This document shows positions 17,208 through 25,705 of a stretch of 64,000 nucleotides of DNA, piece after piece. Position 1 is the stretch's first letter. The number at the start of each line of letters is the position of its first letter. The notes below the pieces were generated by a model that saw only the letters and a list, made by a program, of their open reading frames with translations, had not been told where the DNA came from and searched no databases. Position numbers and translations under genes: made by a program. The DNA comes from Amycolatopsis sp. GM8. GTDB taxonomy: Bacteria > Actinomycetota > Actinomycetes > Mycobacteriales > Pseudonocardiaceae. Where the stretch lies: the NCBI RefSeq assembly GCF_021653975.1, contig NZ_JAJKFK010000007.1, positions 372,001 to 436,000 of the forward strand, read 5' to 3'.

Positions 17208-18281
17208 TCAGATGTGCTGATCGATCCACGAGCTGATCGTGCCGTAAACCTCGGGCGCGCATTTCTGCAAATTCAGATCGTGACCGGCATTCGGGATGAC
17301 CTGCACGGAAACCGACGGCGAATTCACGTAAGCCGACTGCTCACTCGCCACGACCGCCGAGGTGTTGCCGCAATCCAAGGCACCACCACAACCGAGGATG
17401 TCGTGGTCACCCTCCAGCACGAGGACGGGAACTATGACATTCGGCGCCTGCCACAGCAGCGGGACACGATTGACTTCCTGCACATATCCGGTCGCCTCGA
17501 CCGCCGGGAAAGTGTCGCCCGTGGCCTCGTCCGCGGCGACCGCGCCGGGGTCGGTATTCGAGGGCACATAGAACAGGCTTTCGCGTGCTCCTGAATTGAC
17601 CGCCAGGTAGCCCGGGTCGAGGCCGCTTCCGGCGAACTTCGGGTTCAGGATCGCGGGTCCCATGGAGGCCACGGTCTGCACGAGTCCGGCGCCCTGGTTG
17701 TGGACGATCCCGGTGATCACGATGCCATCGACGTCGTGATAGATCCCGGCTTCCTGGATCGCCGCGATCGACCCCATGGAATGCCCGACCAGCGCGACGT
17801 GCGCGAAATTCCGACCGAGCCCACCGTCGCGAATGTACTGCACCACCTGATGCACCGTGTCCGCCGTGGTGGGCTCGGTGACCAGCGCACTGAGCGGATG
17901 CGTACTACCGCCATAACCCACCCGGTCAATGGCCAGCGTCGTATAGCCGTTCCCCACCGCGTTATCGACATAGTTGTACGTCGCGGGGTCGTACGGGAAC
18001 ATCCAGTACGACCGGTTGTACGCACCACCATGCAACAACAACTGAATCGTCTGCGCCTTCGGCCCCGGATCCGCCGGGCGACACAACGTGCCGGAAATCT
18101 GCCCCGGCGTGGGCAGCAACGGAGGCACCACCGTCTGGATCCGCACCGGGACAGTCACCTCCGAACACACCGGTCCCGGCGTCGCCGCCGCACTCCCCGC
18201 CGTAAACACCGGCACACCAAGAAATCCCAGCACAGCCACCGCCAGGAGCGACAAGGCTTTGCGTCTGCTGACTGTTCCCAC
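17208..18281 (-). CDS. Secreted alpha/beta hydrolase
   Basis: 357 aa with an N-terminal signal peptide: VSRRKALSLLAVAVLGFLGV followed by an AxA-like cleavage region around residues 30-33. Oxyanion region LLLHGGAYNRSYW; nucleophile in VALVGHSMGS; acid in EGDHDILG; His in NAGHDLNLQ. Six cysteines suggest disulfides, consistent with export. Activity is probably an esterase or lipase on an external substrate. A GGTAGAGTACTATACC palindrome lies about 45 bp upstream. Monocistronic, convergent with the metallo-beta-lactamase-fold gene. Confidence 0.85.
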   Translation of the reverse strand: MGTVSRRKALSLLAVAVLGFLGVPVFTAGSAAATPGPVCSEVTVPVRIQTVVPPLLPTPGQISGTLCRPADPGPKAQTIQLLLHGGAYNRSYWMFPYDPATYNYVDNAVGNGYTTLAIDRVGYGGSTHPLSALVTEPTTADTVHQVVQYIRDGGLGRNFAHVALVGHSMGSIAAIQEAGIYHDVDGIVITGIVHNQGAGLVQTVASMGPAILNPKFAGSGLDPGYLAVNSGARESLFYVPSNTDPGAVAADEATGDTFPAVEATGYVQEVNRVPLLWQAPNVIVPVLVLEGDHDILGCGGALDCGNTSAVVASEQSAYVNSPSVSVQVIPNAGHDLNLQKCAPEVYGTISSWIDQHI

Positions 18282-18326
18282 ACTTGCCTCCTCAGTAGAT
18301 TGACGGCCTCCGGAGCCGGAGATAAA

Positions 18327-18342
18327 GGTAGAGTACTATACC
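18327..18342. promoter_or_regulatory. Palindromic operator-like site
   Basis: GGTAGAGTACTATACC is a 16-bp inverted repeat (GGTA-n-AGTACT-n-TACC) 45 bp upstream of the secreted hydrolase. On the minus strand it contains TATAGT, a possible -10 box for that gene. It resembles a contracted form (AGTAC-TATAC) of the motif at 4.7 and 16.05 kb, but the spacing differs, so a common regulator is uncertain. Confidence 0.45.
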
Positions 18343-18368
18343 TACTTAAGCAACTGGAGAGTTCGTCG

Positions 18369-19202
18369 TCAGTCCTGGTGGGCCGTGGCGACCGACTTCT
18401 CGCGCCAGGCCTGGACATCGTCGGCGACGGTGTCCACCTTGACCTGCCAGCGGTCGATCGCGTCGGCGCCGAGCAGCAGGTGGCTCGGCAGCTTCGCTTC
18501 GCCCGCGACCTCGTAGATCAGCGCGGCCCCGGCGACCGGGTCGCCGAGCTGGGTGTGATTGGCCTCGCCGACCCAGTCCAATGTGGCGTGTGCCGGGGTG
18601 CCGTCGTAGGCGGTGATCCGGTTAGCCGGCAGTGACAGGGAACTCTGGTCGAGGAAGTCGGTACGGAACACACCCGGCTCGACGACCATGCTCTGGATCC
18701 CGAACGGCGCCAGTTCCGCCGACAGTGCCTCGCTGATACCGGCGACCGCGAACTTCGAGGCGCTGTACATACTCACGCCGGGCTCGCCCTCGAAGCCGGA
18801 GCGCGATCCAATGTGGAGGATCTTGCCGCCGCCGGCCTCGCGCAGGTACGGCAACACCGCGCGGGTCACGTTGATCAGGCCGAACACGTTCAGGTCGAAC
18901 AGCGAACGCGCTTCGGCGTCACTGACTTCTTCCAACGCGCCGAGCAGACCACGGCCGGCGTTGTTGACCAGTACGTCGATGCCGCCGAGCCGCGTCACCA
19001 CGGACTCCACGGCCGGGCCGATGGCGGCGGTGTCGGTGACATCCAGCGCGATCGCGAACACGCGCTCGGCGGACTTGAGGTCGTCGGGCAGGCGGTCCGG
19101 GTTGCGCACCGCCACCGCGACCGTGTCGCCGCCGGCCAATGCGGCGCGGGCGATCTCCGCGCCGAGTCCGCGAGAAGCTCCGGTAATGAACCAGGTGGCC
19201 AT
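18369..19202 (-). CDS. Short-chain dehydrogenase/reductase
   Basis: 277 aa. ITGASRGLGAEIARAAL (TGxxxGxG), VLVNNAGRGLLGAL, catalytic S (ILHIGSRSG), Y-x3-K (YSASKFAVAGISEAL) and VVEPGVFRTDFLD. This is the branch of SDRs related to YdfG/3-oxoacyl reductases often annotated 'oxidoreductase'; NADP(H) is probable. Monocistronic; GAAAAGACC precedes the ATG. Possibly regulated with the neighbouring SDR and XRE genes, but nothing in the sequence proves it. Confidence 0.88.
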   Translation of the reverse strand: MATWFITGASRGLGAEIARAALAGGDTVAVAVRNPDRLPDDLKSAERVFAIALDVTDTAAIGPAVESVVTRLGGIDVLVNNAGRGLLGALEEVSDAEARSLFDLNVFGLINVTRAVLPYLREAGGGKILHIGSRSGFEGEPGVSMYSASKFAVAGISEALSAELAPFGIQSMVVEPGVFRTDFLDQSSLSLPANRITAYDGTPAHATLDWVGEANHTQLGDPVAGAALIYEVAGEAKLPSHLLLGADAIDRWQVKVDTVADDVQAWREKSVATAHQD

Positions 19203-19373
19203 GGTCTTTTCCTTCCAGTGGGCCGGTTTTTTCCTGTACCCGTACTCAACCAGCTACGAGTGGCCGGAAACAGCCTGATGGGGGACCATTTTGTCCCCGG
19301 ATACGCGGAGCCTTTCTCGGTCCGCTTTTCCGGTGGCACGGCTGGTTTTCTGGAGGCACGGACCAATCAGGTC

Positions 19374-20022
19374 CCGCCTCCGACTCGCCCAACTGGGCAC
19401 GAAAGTCGCCGTTGCGGCCCGGCGCAAGGAAAGTCTCGACGCGCTCGTGGCGCGCATCGGCGAAGCCGGTGGCACCGCGCTGGCCGTGCCACTGGACGTG
19501 ACCGGCCGCGAAGCCGTTCGCGACGCGGCCGAACGAATCGAGCGGGAACTGGGTCGCGTCGACCTCGTCGTCAACAACGCCGGGGTTCAGCTGATCTCGC
19601 CGATCGAAGACCTGAAAGTCGACGACTGGCAGCGCCAGATCGACCTGAACGTCACGGGAGTCATGAACGTCCTCGGCGCGTTCGTGCCCCAGCTGATCGC
19701 GTCGGCGGAGGCCGGCGGCCCCGGCCGACCTGATCACGACGTCCTCCATCGCCGCGACGCGCATCCTGGAGAAATTCTCTGTCTACTCCGGCACCAAGGC
19801 CTACCTCAGCCATTTCTCCCGGCTCGCGCGCGTCGAGCTGGGCCGGAAAATGGTCCGGGTGTCCGCGATCGAACCGACGCCAGCAAGTTGATGGACGACC
19901 TGTTGCGGGACATCGAGTGCCTCAGCCCGGCCGACGTCGCGGAGACCATCGGGTTCATCGCCGCCGTGCCCCGACGGCACAGGCAGTCTGACCGCGAAAA
20001 CCTAGCGGAGCTCCGCCGCTGA
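19374..20022 (+). pseudogene. Decayed SDR gene (N-terminal truncation plus frameshifts)
   Basis: The first readable part (LAQLGTKVAVAARRKESL, then VDLVVNNAGVQLISP and LNVTGVMNVLGAFVP) lacks the TGxxxGIG N-terminus. After about 19723 the SDR continues in the next frame (ADLITTSSIAATRIL, then FSVYSGTKAYLSHFSR with Y-x3-K) and stops at a TGA near 19890. The original frame then resumes with KLMDDLLRDIECLSPADVAE. A one-base insertion in the CCCCGG region and a deletion near 19880 explain this. It overlaps the stop of the XRE gene. It cannot make a functional enzyme. Confidence 0.8.
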
Positions 20023-20901
20023 CGTGGTATTCCGCTGCCGATCCTGGTCGCCGTTCCAGTTCGCCAGCAGCCGCATCGACGTTTCCGACGGCGAACTGGG
20101 CTCGGTGGTGTACACGAAGAGGATCTGGTCGGGATCCCCGGCCGGTTGCAAGGCCTGGTATTGCACGGTCAGGTCACCCACCAGCGGGTGGCGGTACCCC
20201 TTGCTACCGGTGGTGCGGCGGTGCACCTTGTGGTCGGACCACCAGTGACGGAATTCCTCGGAGTGGATGGACAGGTCGCCGATGAGTGACGAAAGCTGCG
20301 GGTCCTCGGGGTAGCGCCCGGCGTCGAGCCGCAGCATCGCCACGGTGTCGGCCGCCACAGCGGCCCAGTCGGCGTAGAGCTCACGAGCGTGCGGGTCGAA
20401 GAACACGAACCTGGCCTGGTTGCGCTCGGCCGCGGGCAAGGCCCGGAACTCGGTGATAAGCCCACCGGCGATCCGGTTGTGTGCCAGGACGTCGAGCCGC
20501 CGCCCCAGGATGAACGCCGGGGAGTGGACCTCGTCGAGCATTTCGATCAACCGCAGCGTGGCGGGATCCACGCGCTGCGGGCGGCTGCGGCGTTTGCGCC
20601 GCGCCGGTCCGGGCCGGGCGAGGTCCATCAGGTGCTGGCGCTCGGCGTCATCGAGTCGCAGCGCTGTCGCCAACGCGTCCAGGACCTCGGCCGACGCGCT
20701 GCGGCTGCGGCCCTGCTCCAGCCGGCTGTAGTAGTCGACGCTGACGCCGGCCAGCTGGGCGAGCTCCTCCCGCCGCAGGCCGGGCACGCGACGGCGGGCT
20801 TGCTGCTGGTCGAGCCCCAGTTCCTCGGGACTCACCCGGGCCCTGCTGGACCGCAGGAACTCCGCCAGCTCCCTGCTCTTCATGGCGCTCATGGCCTCCA
20901 T
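20002..20901 (-). CDS. XRE-family regulator with MmyB-like ligand-binding domain
   Basis: 299 aa from 20901; starts at 20892 or 20883 (MKSRELAEFL) are equally plausible because GGAGG lies just inside the longest frame. N-terminal helix-turn-helix: REELAQLAGVSVDYYSRLEQGRSRSAS. C-terminal MmyB-like domain: AFILGRRLDVLAHNRIAGGL, RFVFFDPHARELYADW, HPLVGDLTVQYQAL and a final LFVYTTEPSSPSETSMRLL. These regulators commonly control adjacent SDR genes in actinobacteria; here the neighbouring SDR (19.4-20.0 kb) has decayed, so it may be an orphan. Confidence 0.9.
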   Translation of the reverse strand: MEAMSAMKSRELAEFLRSSRARVSPEELGLDQQQARRRVPGLRREELAQLAGVSVDYYSRLEQGRSRSASAEVLDALATALRLDDAERQHLMDLARPGPARRKRRSRPQRVDPATLRLIEMLDEVHSPAFILGRRLDVLAHNRIAGGLITEFRALPAAERNQARFVFFDPHARELYADWAAVAADTVAMLRLDAGRYPEDPQLSSLIGDLSIHSEEFRHWWSDHKVHRRTTGSKGYRHPLVGDLTVQYQALQPAGDPDQILFVYTTEPSSPSETSMRLLANWNGDQDRQRNTTSAAELR

Positions 20902-20929
20902 TGTGCCGCCGGAACCGGCGGCCGGAGCG

Positions 20930-21382
20930 CTAAAGGTGGCCCACCTCGTCCCCCTCAGGATCGCCCGGCGCCGGGAGCGCCTTCCTCAGGATCGCGACCA
21001 GGCGGTCCAGATCCTTCGGAGCCAGCCGGGCGAGCGGGCTGGTGGCGAGCGCGGCCTCGATGACCGCAGCCCGCACGCGACGGCCTTCATCAGTGAGGGA
21101 CACCCGGCGAGATCGGCGATCGGACGGATCGACGGTGCGCTCCACGAAGCCGCGTTCGACCAGTTGATTCACGACGAAGGTGAGGTTCGGGGCGTTGCAG
21201 AACAGCCGTTCCGCCATCGCCTTCATCGAGGGGGGCGCCTCGGAAGGGTCGATCGCCCACAGCGCCTGGGCTGTGACACCCGTCAACCGGTGCTCGGCCA
21301 GTGCTTCCCCCAGCAGGTCGTCGGTCTGCGTGACGATCGACTGCACGGCCACGACTGCCACTTCCAAGGTGCTCGTGGACAT
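20930..21382 (-). CDS. MarR-family regulator
   Basis: 150 aa. Winged helix with AMAERLFCNAPNLTFVVNQLVERGFVERTVDPSDRRSRRVSLTDEG: the D-x-R-S-x-R wing motif is diagnostic. Divergent from an SDR, with three operator-like repeats in the 87 bp between them. It most likely represses itself and the SDR in response to a small phenolic or lipophilic ligand (family knowledge). Confidence 0.9.
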   Translation of the reverse strand: MSTSTLEVAVVAVQSIVTQTDDLLGEALAEHRLTGVTAQALWAIDPSEAPPSMKAMAERLFCNAPNLTFVVNQLVERGFVERTVDPSDRRSRRVSLTDEGRRVRAAVIEAALATSPLARLAPKDLDRLVAILRKALPAPGDPEGDEVGHL

Positions 21383-21402
21383 GGGGCGAGCCTACCACTT
21401 TC

Positions 21403-21459
21403 ACTTCGATACTCGAATCATGTACTTTGAGCCTTGAAACATCTACTTCGAGCCTCGAA
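21403..21459. promoter_or_regulatory. Triple MarR operator array, 21-bp period
   Basis: Three copies of a 15-bp inverted repeat start at 21403, 21424 and 21445: ACTTCGATACTCGAA, ACTTTGAGCCTTGAA and ACTTCGAGCCTCGAA. The core TTCGA-n3-TCGAA is palindromic in the first and third copies. Spacing is exactly 21 bp (two helical turns), so bound dimers would lie on one face. The array spans the intergenic region between the MarR gene and the SDR and ends just before the SDR Shine-Dalgarno. Confidence 0.75.
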
Positions 21460-21469
21460 GGAGTTCGCT

Positions 21470-22273
21470 GTGCAGTCATACACCGAAAAGACCGCTCTCG
21501 TCACGGGCGCGTCCAAGGGTCTCGGGGAAGCCCTGTCACGTGAGCTCGCCGCGCGCGGCGCTCACCTCGTCCTCGTCGCCCGCTCCGCCGACGCGCTTCG
21601 AACGCTGGCCGAGCAAACCCGCACCACACATGGGGTTACCACGGAGGTCATCGTCGCGGATCTCGCCGCACCCGACGGTGCGAAACAAGTGGCGGACACG
21701 CTGTCAGAGCGCAGGACCGAGCTGGATCTGCTCGTCAACAACGCGGGTATGGGAGCCCTCGGGCCGTTCTTCACGCAACCGCTCGACCCCAACGTTCAGT
21801 CGGTCGGTCTCAACGTCACGGGTCTGATGGCGCTGACCCATCACATCGGGTCGGAAATGCTGAAGCGTGGCAGCGGCGGCATCGTCAATGTCGCGTCCGG
21901 CGCTGCGTTCCAGCCGATGCCGTACCAAGCCAGCTATGGCGCGACCAAGGCCTTCGTGCTCTCCTTCACCGAGGCGATCGCCGAGGAGCTGCGCGGGACC
22001 AAGATCCGGGTGATGGGTGCCTATCCTGGCGCGACGGACACCGGGTTCTTCGACCACACAACGGCCACAATGGACCCGAAGGCGGTCTCGCCGCAGCACG
22101 CCGCCGCCAGAATCCTCGACGACTTCTCCCGCGGCCGGGCAACATCCTTCCCCGGCGGCACTTCCGACCGCCTGCGCACCCTCGTCCCCCGGCTGCTCCC
22201 CCGCTCCAGGACCGCACGTCTGGCCGGCGACTTCAACCGCCGCGCGGGACACCACCAAGGCCGGACCCTCTGA
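21470..22273 (+). CDS. Short-chain dehydrogenase/reductase (DltE-like), MarR-controlled
   Basis: 267 aa from a GTG at 21470, chosen because GAAGGAG sits 6-7 nt upstream. ALVTGASKGLGEALSREL, LDLLVNNAGMGALGPF, catalytic S (IVNVASGAAF), Y-x3-K (SYGATKAFVLSFTEAI) and MGAYPGATDTGFF. The branch is often annotated as 'SDR family NAD(P)-dependent oxidoreductase', active on hydrophobic aldehydes or ketones. Divergent from the MarR gene across a triple operator, so induction by the MarR ligand is expected. Convergent, 3 bp apart, with the next gene. Confidence 0.88.
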   Translation: MQSYTEKTALVTGASKGLGEALSRELAARGAHLVLVARSADALRTLAEQTRTTHGVTTEVIVADLAAPDGAKQVADTLSERRTELDLLVNNAGMGALGPFFTQPLDPNVQSVGLNVTGLMALTHHIGSEMLKRGSGGIVNVASGAAFQPMPYQASYGATKAFVLSFTEAIAEELRGTKIRVMGAYPGATDTGFFDHTTATMDPKAVSPQHAAARILDDFSRGRATSFPGGTSDRLRTLVPRLLPRSRTARLAGDFNRRAGHHQGRTL

Positions 22274-22276
22274 GCT

Positions 22277-23182
22277 TCATCGCCACACCAGCGACCGGAG
22301 TCCGCCGGTGGCGCCGGCGAGAACCGAGCCCGCGGCCGGGATCGCGCCGGTGAGCCGCAGGCTGCCGTGGATCAGCGTGTCCTCGTGCTGGTGGGTCACG
22401 GATACGCCGGCCTCGGCCAGTGCCTGCCGGTACCGGAACGCGTCGTCGCGCAGGGGGTCGAATTCCACGGACACGATGTGGGCGTCGGCGACCCCGGACA
22501 GGTCGTGACATCGCAATGGGCTCGCATAGGGCGACGATCGCTGTGGCGAGTACTGATCCCAGTACCACGCCATACTTTCCGCGTCCAAGCCGAATCCGGA
22601 TCCGTACTTGACGTACGACGGTTTCGAGAAATCGTCGTCAACGATCGGATAGATCAAGAGTTGCGCGCGCAGCGGGAATCCGTTGTCACGCGCTTTGATG
22701 GCCGCGGCCGCCGCCAGGTTGCCCCCTGCCGAGTCTCCGGCGACGCCTATCCGGGCAGGGTCGCCGCCATATTCGCGGGCACCTTGGTGTAGCCAGTGAA
22801 GAGACGCCCAGACGTCGTCGAGAGCGGCGGGAAACGGAAACTCCGGTGGCTGCCGGTAATCCAGGGAGGCGACCAGACAGCCTGACCTGTGCGCGAGTTC
22901 CGCACACACGACGTGATGCGTTTCCAAGCTGCCGAACACCCAGCCACCGCCGTGCAGGTAGAGCACCACGGGTAGCGGGCGGGCCGATTGCGGAACGTAC
23001 AACCGGAGTGTCCGCCCGGCGCCGAGCACGTCGACCACATTCCTCAGCGGAGGCAGCCTGGCGGACACCGGGCGCGCCTGATCCCGGCGAATTGACGCCA
23101 TTGTTTGTTCCCCGGAACGCAGCAGGTGCAGCGGAGACCGATAGTGCTCCAGGTAGGCGGCGGCATCCTCGTCCAGCGGCAC
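22277..23182 (-). CDS. Alpha/beta hydrolase, hormone-sensitive-lipase type
   Basis: 301 aa from the GTG at 23182, which removes a 60-bp overlap with the dioxygenase gene. HGGGWVFGS oxyanion motif, nucleophile in VAGDSAGGNLAAA, Asp in VEFDPLRDD, His in LIHGSLR: a complete triad of family IV esterases. Last gene of the leftward uptake/catabolic cluster, 13 bp after the TauD-type gene. It probably hydrolyses an ester or carbamate released in the pathway. The last ~30 residues (PAAGSVLAGATGGL) are as in relatives. Confidence 0.88.
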   Translation of the reverse strand: MPLDEDAAAYLEHYRSPLHLLRSGEQTMASIRRDQARPVSARLPPLRNVVDVLGAGRTLRLYVPQSARPLPVVLYLHGGGWVFGSLETHHVVCAELAHRSGCLVASLDYRQPPEFPFPAALDDVWASLHWLHQGAREYGGDPARIGVAGDSAGGNLAAAAAIKARDNGFPLRAQLLIYPIVDDDFSKPSYVKYGSGFGLDAESMAWYWDQYSPQRSSPYASPLRCHDLSGVADAHIVSVEFDPLRDDAFRYRQALAEAGVSVTHQHEDTLIHGSLRLTGAIPAAGSVLAGATGGLRSLVWR

Positions 23183-23195
23183 GGTGCACCGCCGG

Positions 23196-24107
23196 CTAGT
23201 TGATGTGGAAGGCTTTGAGGAACCGCCGGGCGGCGGGCTCGATGGCGGTTCTGCCATGGAGACTGCGGCAGTTGTCGAAGATCAGCACCTCGCCATTTTC
23301 CAAACCGACCACATTCCACAGTTCTTCGTCCGACACGACCGCGTCGAACACGCGCAGTGCGTCCACCGTCTCGCTGTCGATCGCCGGTTCGGCGCCGTCG
23401 AACACCCGGCGGAGCGAAAAGTTCTGGTACCGGACACGGGTATCCGCGCCCGTGCCCTCGAAGATCGTCCGGACGGTCCGCGGTGGCTCGGCCGGATCCG
23501 CGTCACGCGAGCGGAAGGGCAGTGCCGCGGTGCTCAATAGCCGGACAGCGTCCTCCCCTGCCTGCCGCTTGATCGCCTCCACAACGGCAGCGGCAGGAAG
23601 CAGCACGGTGTGCCCGCCGTCCTCGAGACGATTCTCGTAGGTGGCGAACATCAAGTACTGGTGCGGGCGAGCCATCAGCGCGGAATCGGTGTGCGGTCCC
23701 AGGGCCGTCCGCTGATTGGGAAAATACCGGGCGTTCTCGGTAGTCTTGACGTCAGCGGGCGTGATGTACTCGATCAGCTCGTCCTGGTGTGAGGGCGCGG
23801 TGACGGGACCCAGCAGCGACGCGAACAGGATCAGGAACACGTCGGAGTCGAGCGGCAGGTTCCGCACGACACACGAACCAGCGCTGGCTACGAGCTTCGT
23901 GATTTCCCCGGCCACCGCGGCGAGCGACGGCGCGACGGCCGCGAGTTCCGTAGTCGCGCCGGACTGGACGGCGATGTCCCTGAGCGTTGTCGTGGAATAG
24001 CTGTCGTCGAAACCGGCGATTGCCGATTTCACCTCATTAATGTCCAGTCGCTCAGCAAGATCCAGCTGCGCGGGAAGGTGCCCGTTGACGTGCTTGACCG
24101 TGTGCAT
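23196..24107 (-). CDS. TauD/TfdA-family Fe(II)/2-oxoglutarate dioxygenase
   Basis: 303 aa from the ATG at 24107 with GAAAGGAAAG upstream. Iron ligands: H139-x-D141 (ALGPHTDSALM) and H284 (RSLHGRTAIEPAARRFLKAF), followed by the 2-oxoglutarate-binding Arg about ten residues later. The fold is like clavaminate synthase and gamma-butyrobetaine hydroxylase. Family reactions are hydroxylation next to N, S or P groups. Lying beside a phosphonatase-like HAD and a PLP enzyme, hydroxylation of an amino-phosphonate or similar carbon is attractive (inference). Confidence 0.88.
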   Translation of the reverse strand: MHTVKHVNGHLPAQLDLAERLDINEVKSAIAGFDDSYSTTTLRDIAVQSGATTELAAVAPSLAAVAGEITKLVASAGSCVVRNLPLDSDVFLILFASLLGPVTAPSHQDELIEYITPADVKTTENARYFPNQRTALGPHTDSALMARPHQYLMFATYENRLEDGGHTVLLPAAAVVEAIKRQAGEDAVRLLSTAALPFRSRDADPAEPPRTVRTIFEGTGADTRVRYQNFSLRRVFDGAEPAIDSETVDALRVFDAVVSDEELWNVVGLENGEVLIFDNCRSLHGRTAIEPAARRFLKAFHIN

Positions 24108-24120
24108 TTTCTTTCCTTTC

Positions 24121-24786
24121 TCAACCGATCTCGACGAGCGACCGCACGATGGCGCTGTGGGGTACCTGTTCGAGTTGCTCCCTGGTGTCCGCGCCGGTGA
24201 GCACGCCGACGACCAATGCGGCGCCCGCGTTGGTGCCGGCCTGCAGGTCGGCAACCGTGTCACCGGCGGCCAGCACGTGCCGCACCGACAGTGTCGAGGT
24301 GCGTTCCATCGCCCGGAAGATCATGTACGGCGCGGGCCGGCCTTGGGGCACGTCGGTGGTGCAGATGACGGCGTCGACGAGGTCCGCACCCCAGCCGAGC
24401 GGGTTCAGCACGAACTCCGTGACTTCTCGATCGAATCCGGTCGTGAGCGCGACCGCGATACCGGCCCGGTGGAGCTGCTCGAAAAGGGCTTCGACGCCCG
24501 GGAACGGGCGCGGCGGCGACTGGCGATAAGCGGTTTCCAGGTTTTCGCGAAAGCGTTGGTACACCGGTTCGTGTTCTCGCGCGTCCGGCAGGAGGAGGCG
24601 AATCGCTTCCCGCTTGTCCATGCCGGTCGTTTTCGCGACGTCGGCCGGAGTGACGGGAGCGCCGGTGGCCTTGACCGTCTCGGCGAGCACGCGATAAACG
24701 GTGCCGCCTTCGTCGATCGTGGTGCCGGCCAGATCGAAGACGGCGAGGGTGATCTGGCCGTTGTCACCAGGAATCCGCAGTGGCAT
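24121..24786 (-). CDS. Phosphonatase-like HAD hydrolase (PhnX relative)
   Basis: 221 aa from the ATG at 24786. Motif I is VFD18-L-A20-G-T-T, the D-x-A-G-T form that sets phosphonatases apart from other HADs. The cap domain has T-G-M-D-K58-R-E-A-I-R, aligning with the Schiff-base Lys of phosphonoacetaldehyde hydrolase (offset 40 from the nucleophile versus 41 in the Bacillus enzyme). GRPAPYMIFRAME also matches PhnX, with Arg instead of the usual HAD Lys, and GDTVADLQAG is motif IV. It may cleave a C-P bond of an aldehyde phosphonate. It overlaps the serine hydrolase gene by 22 bp. Confidence 0.85.
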   Translation of the reverse strand: MPLRIPGDNGQITLAVFDLAGTTIDEGGTVYRVLAETVKATGAPVTPADVAKTTGMDKREAIRLLLPDAREHEPVYQRFRENLETAYRQSPPRPFPGVEALFEQLHRAGIAVALTTGFDREVTEFVLNPLGWGADLVDAVICTTDVPQGRPAPYMIFRAMERTSTLSVRHVLAAGDTVADLQAGTNAGAALVVGVLTGADTREQLEQVPHSAIVRSLVEIG

Positions 24787-25705
24787 GTCGTACTCCGTTC
24801 TTGATGGTCGCGAAGAAGGGCTTGTCCACCGCGGCGAGTTCCGGCATCGCCAGGTTCCCGGTCCTAGGGCCGAGCCAGGCCATCGCCAGCCCGCTGCCGG
24901 GAAGCACATAGATCCGGTTGAGCCCGGCCCCGATCGCAAGATAGGCGTCCGCCGGCGCCGAGTCGACAAGTGGACGATCATGCCGGGTGTTGTCCGGCAA
25001 TTGGTGGGGCCTGCCGCAGGCGAGCCACCAGCCGTCCCGCCACGCCGGGTTCGGTCTCGTCGCACTCGATGCGTCGCCGAATACGGGTGCGTGCGGCGAA
25101 GTGGCGAGCAGGTGGCGTCCAATGTGGACCAAGTCGTCAGCGGACGCGACAAGGGCGTAGACAGGTTCGCCGAGCGGCCCAGTCACAATGCCGCCGCCAT
25201 CGAGGGTTCTTCGTGGCAGCCAGCGCGCACCAAGACCCAGTTCGGCGAACAGCAGTTCGTGGCTGAGTGTGTCCAGATCCGTGCCGTGCAGCGTGGTCAG
25301 AACGTGCTTCAGCATGTGGATGCCTGCGTTGCTGTAGGCCCAGGTGTGGCCGGGCGGGGCCGCGGGCTCAAGGGTTTCGGTGAGTCCGCCGGTCATACCG
25401 AGGAGATGGGCGAGCGTGATATCCCGCTCGATGTGGCGCGGTGCTCTGGACCAGCCAGGCCCGAGGATGTCCGAAATCGCGGTGTCGTTGGTGAGCCTGT
25501 GTCTGTGCACCGAGCGGGCGAGCAGCATGGCCACCACGCTTTTCTGGGCTGACGCGATGTCCACGGCCGTGGCGGGGTCGAAACCGGACGCGTACCGGAC
25601 CCACACTGTGGCGCCGTCACGGTTGACGACGACCACGGCGTACCCGCCGGCCCGGAGCACGAGATCGCTTGCGGCAGCCCAGTTCTGCTCGGCGTAGTGG
25701 GTCAT
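24764..25705 (-). CDS. Serine hydrolase (beta-lactamase/esterase class C type)
   Basis: 313 aa from the ATG at 25705. S-x-x-K motif in IASAQKSVVAMLLA and Y-x-N in TWAYSNAGIHML. No signal peptide, so probably cytoplasmic. The family hydrolyses esters, amides or D-amino-acid peptides; a role in processing an ester or amide side chain of the imported compound is inferred. Stop/start overlap with the sulfatase gene (TGATG). Confidence 0.85.
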   Translation of the reverse strand: MTHYAEQNWAAASDLVLRAGGYAVVVVNRDGATVWVRYASGFDPATAVDIASAQKSVVAMLLARSVHRHRLTNDTAISDILGPGWSRAPRHIERDITLAHLLGMTGGLTETLEPAAPPGHTWAYSNAGIHMLKHVLTTLHGTDLDTLSHELLFAELGLGARWLPRRTLDGGGIVTGPLGEPVYALVASADDLVHIGRHLLATSPHAPVFGDASSATRPNPAWRDGWWLACGRPHQLPDNTRHDRPLVDSAPADAYLAIGAGLNRIYVLPGSGLAMAWLGPRTGNLAMPELAAVDKPFFATIKNGVRHATADSW

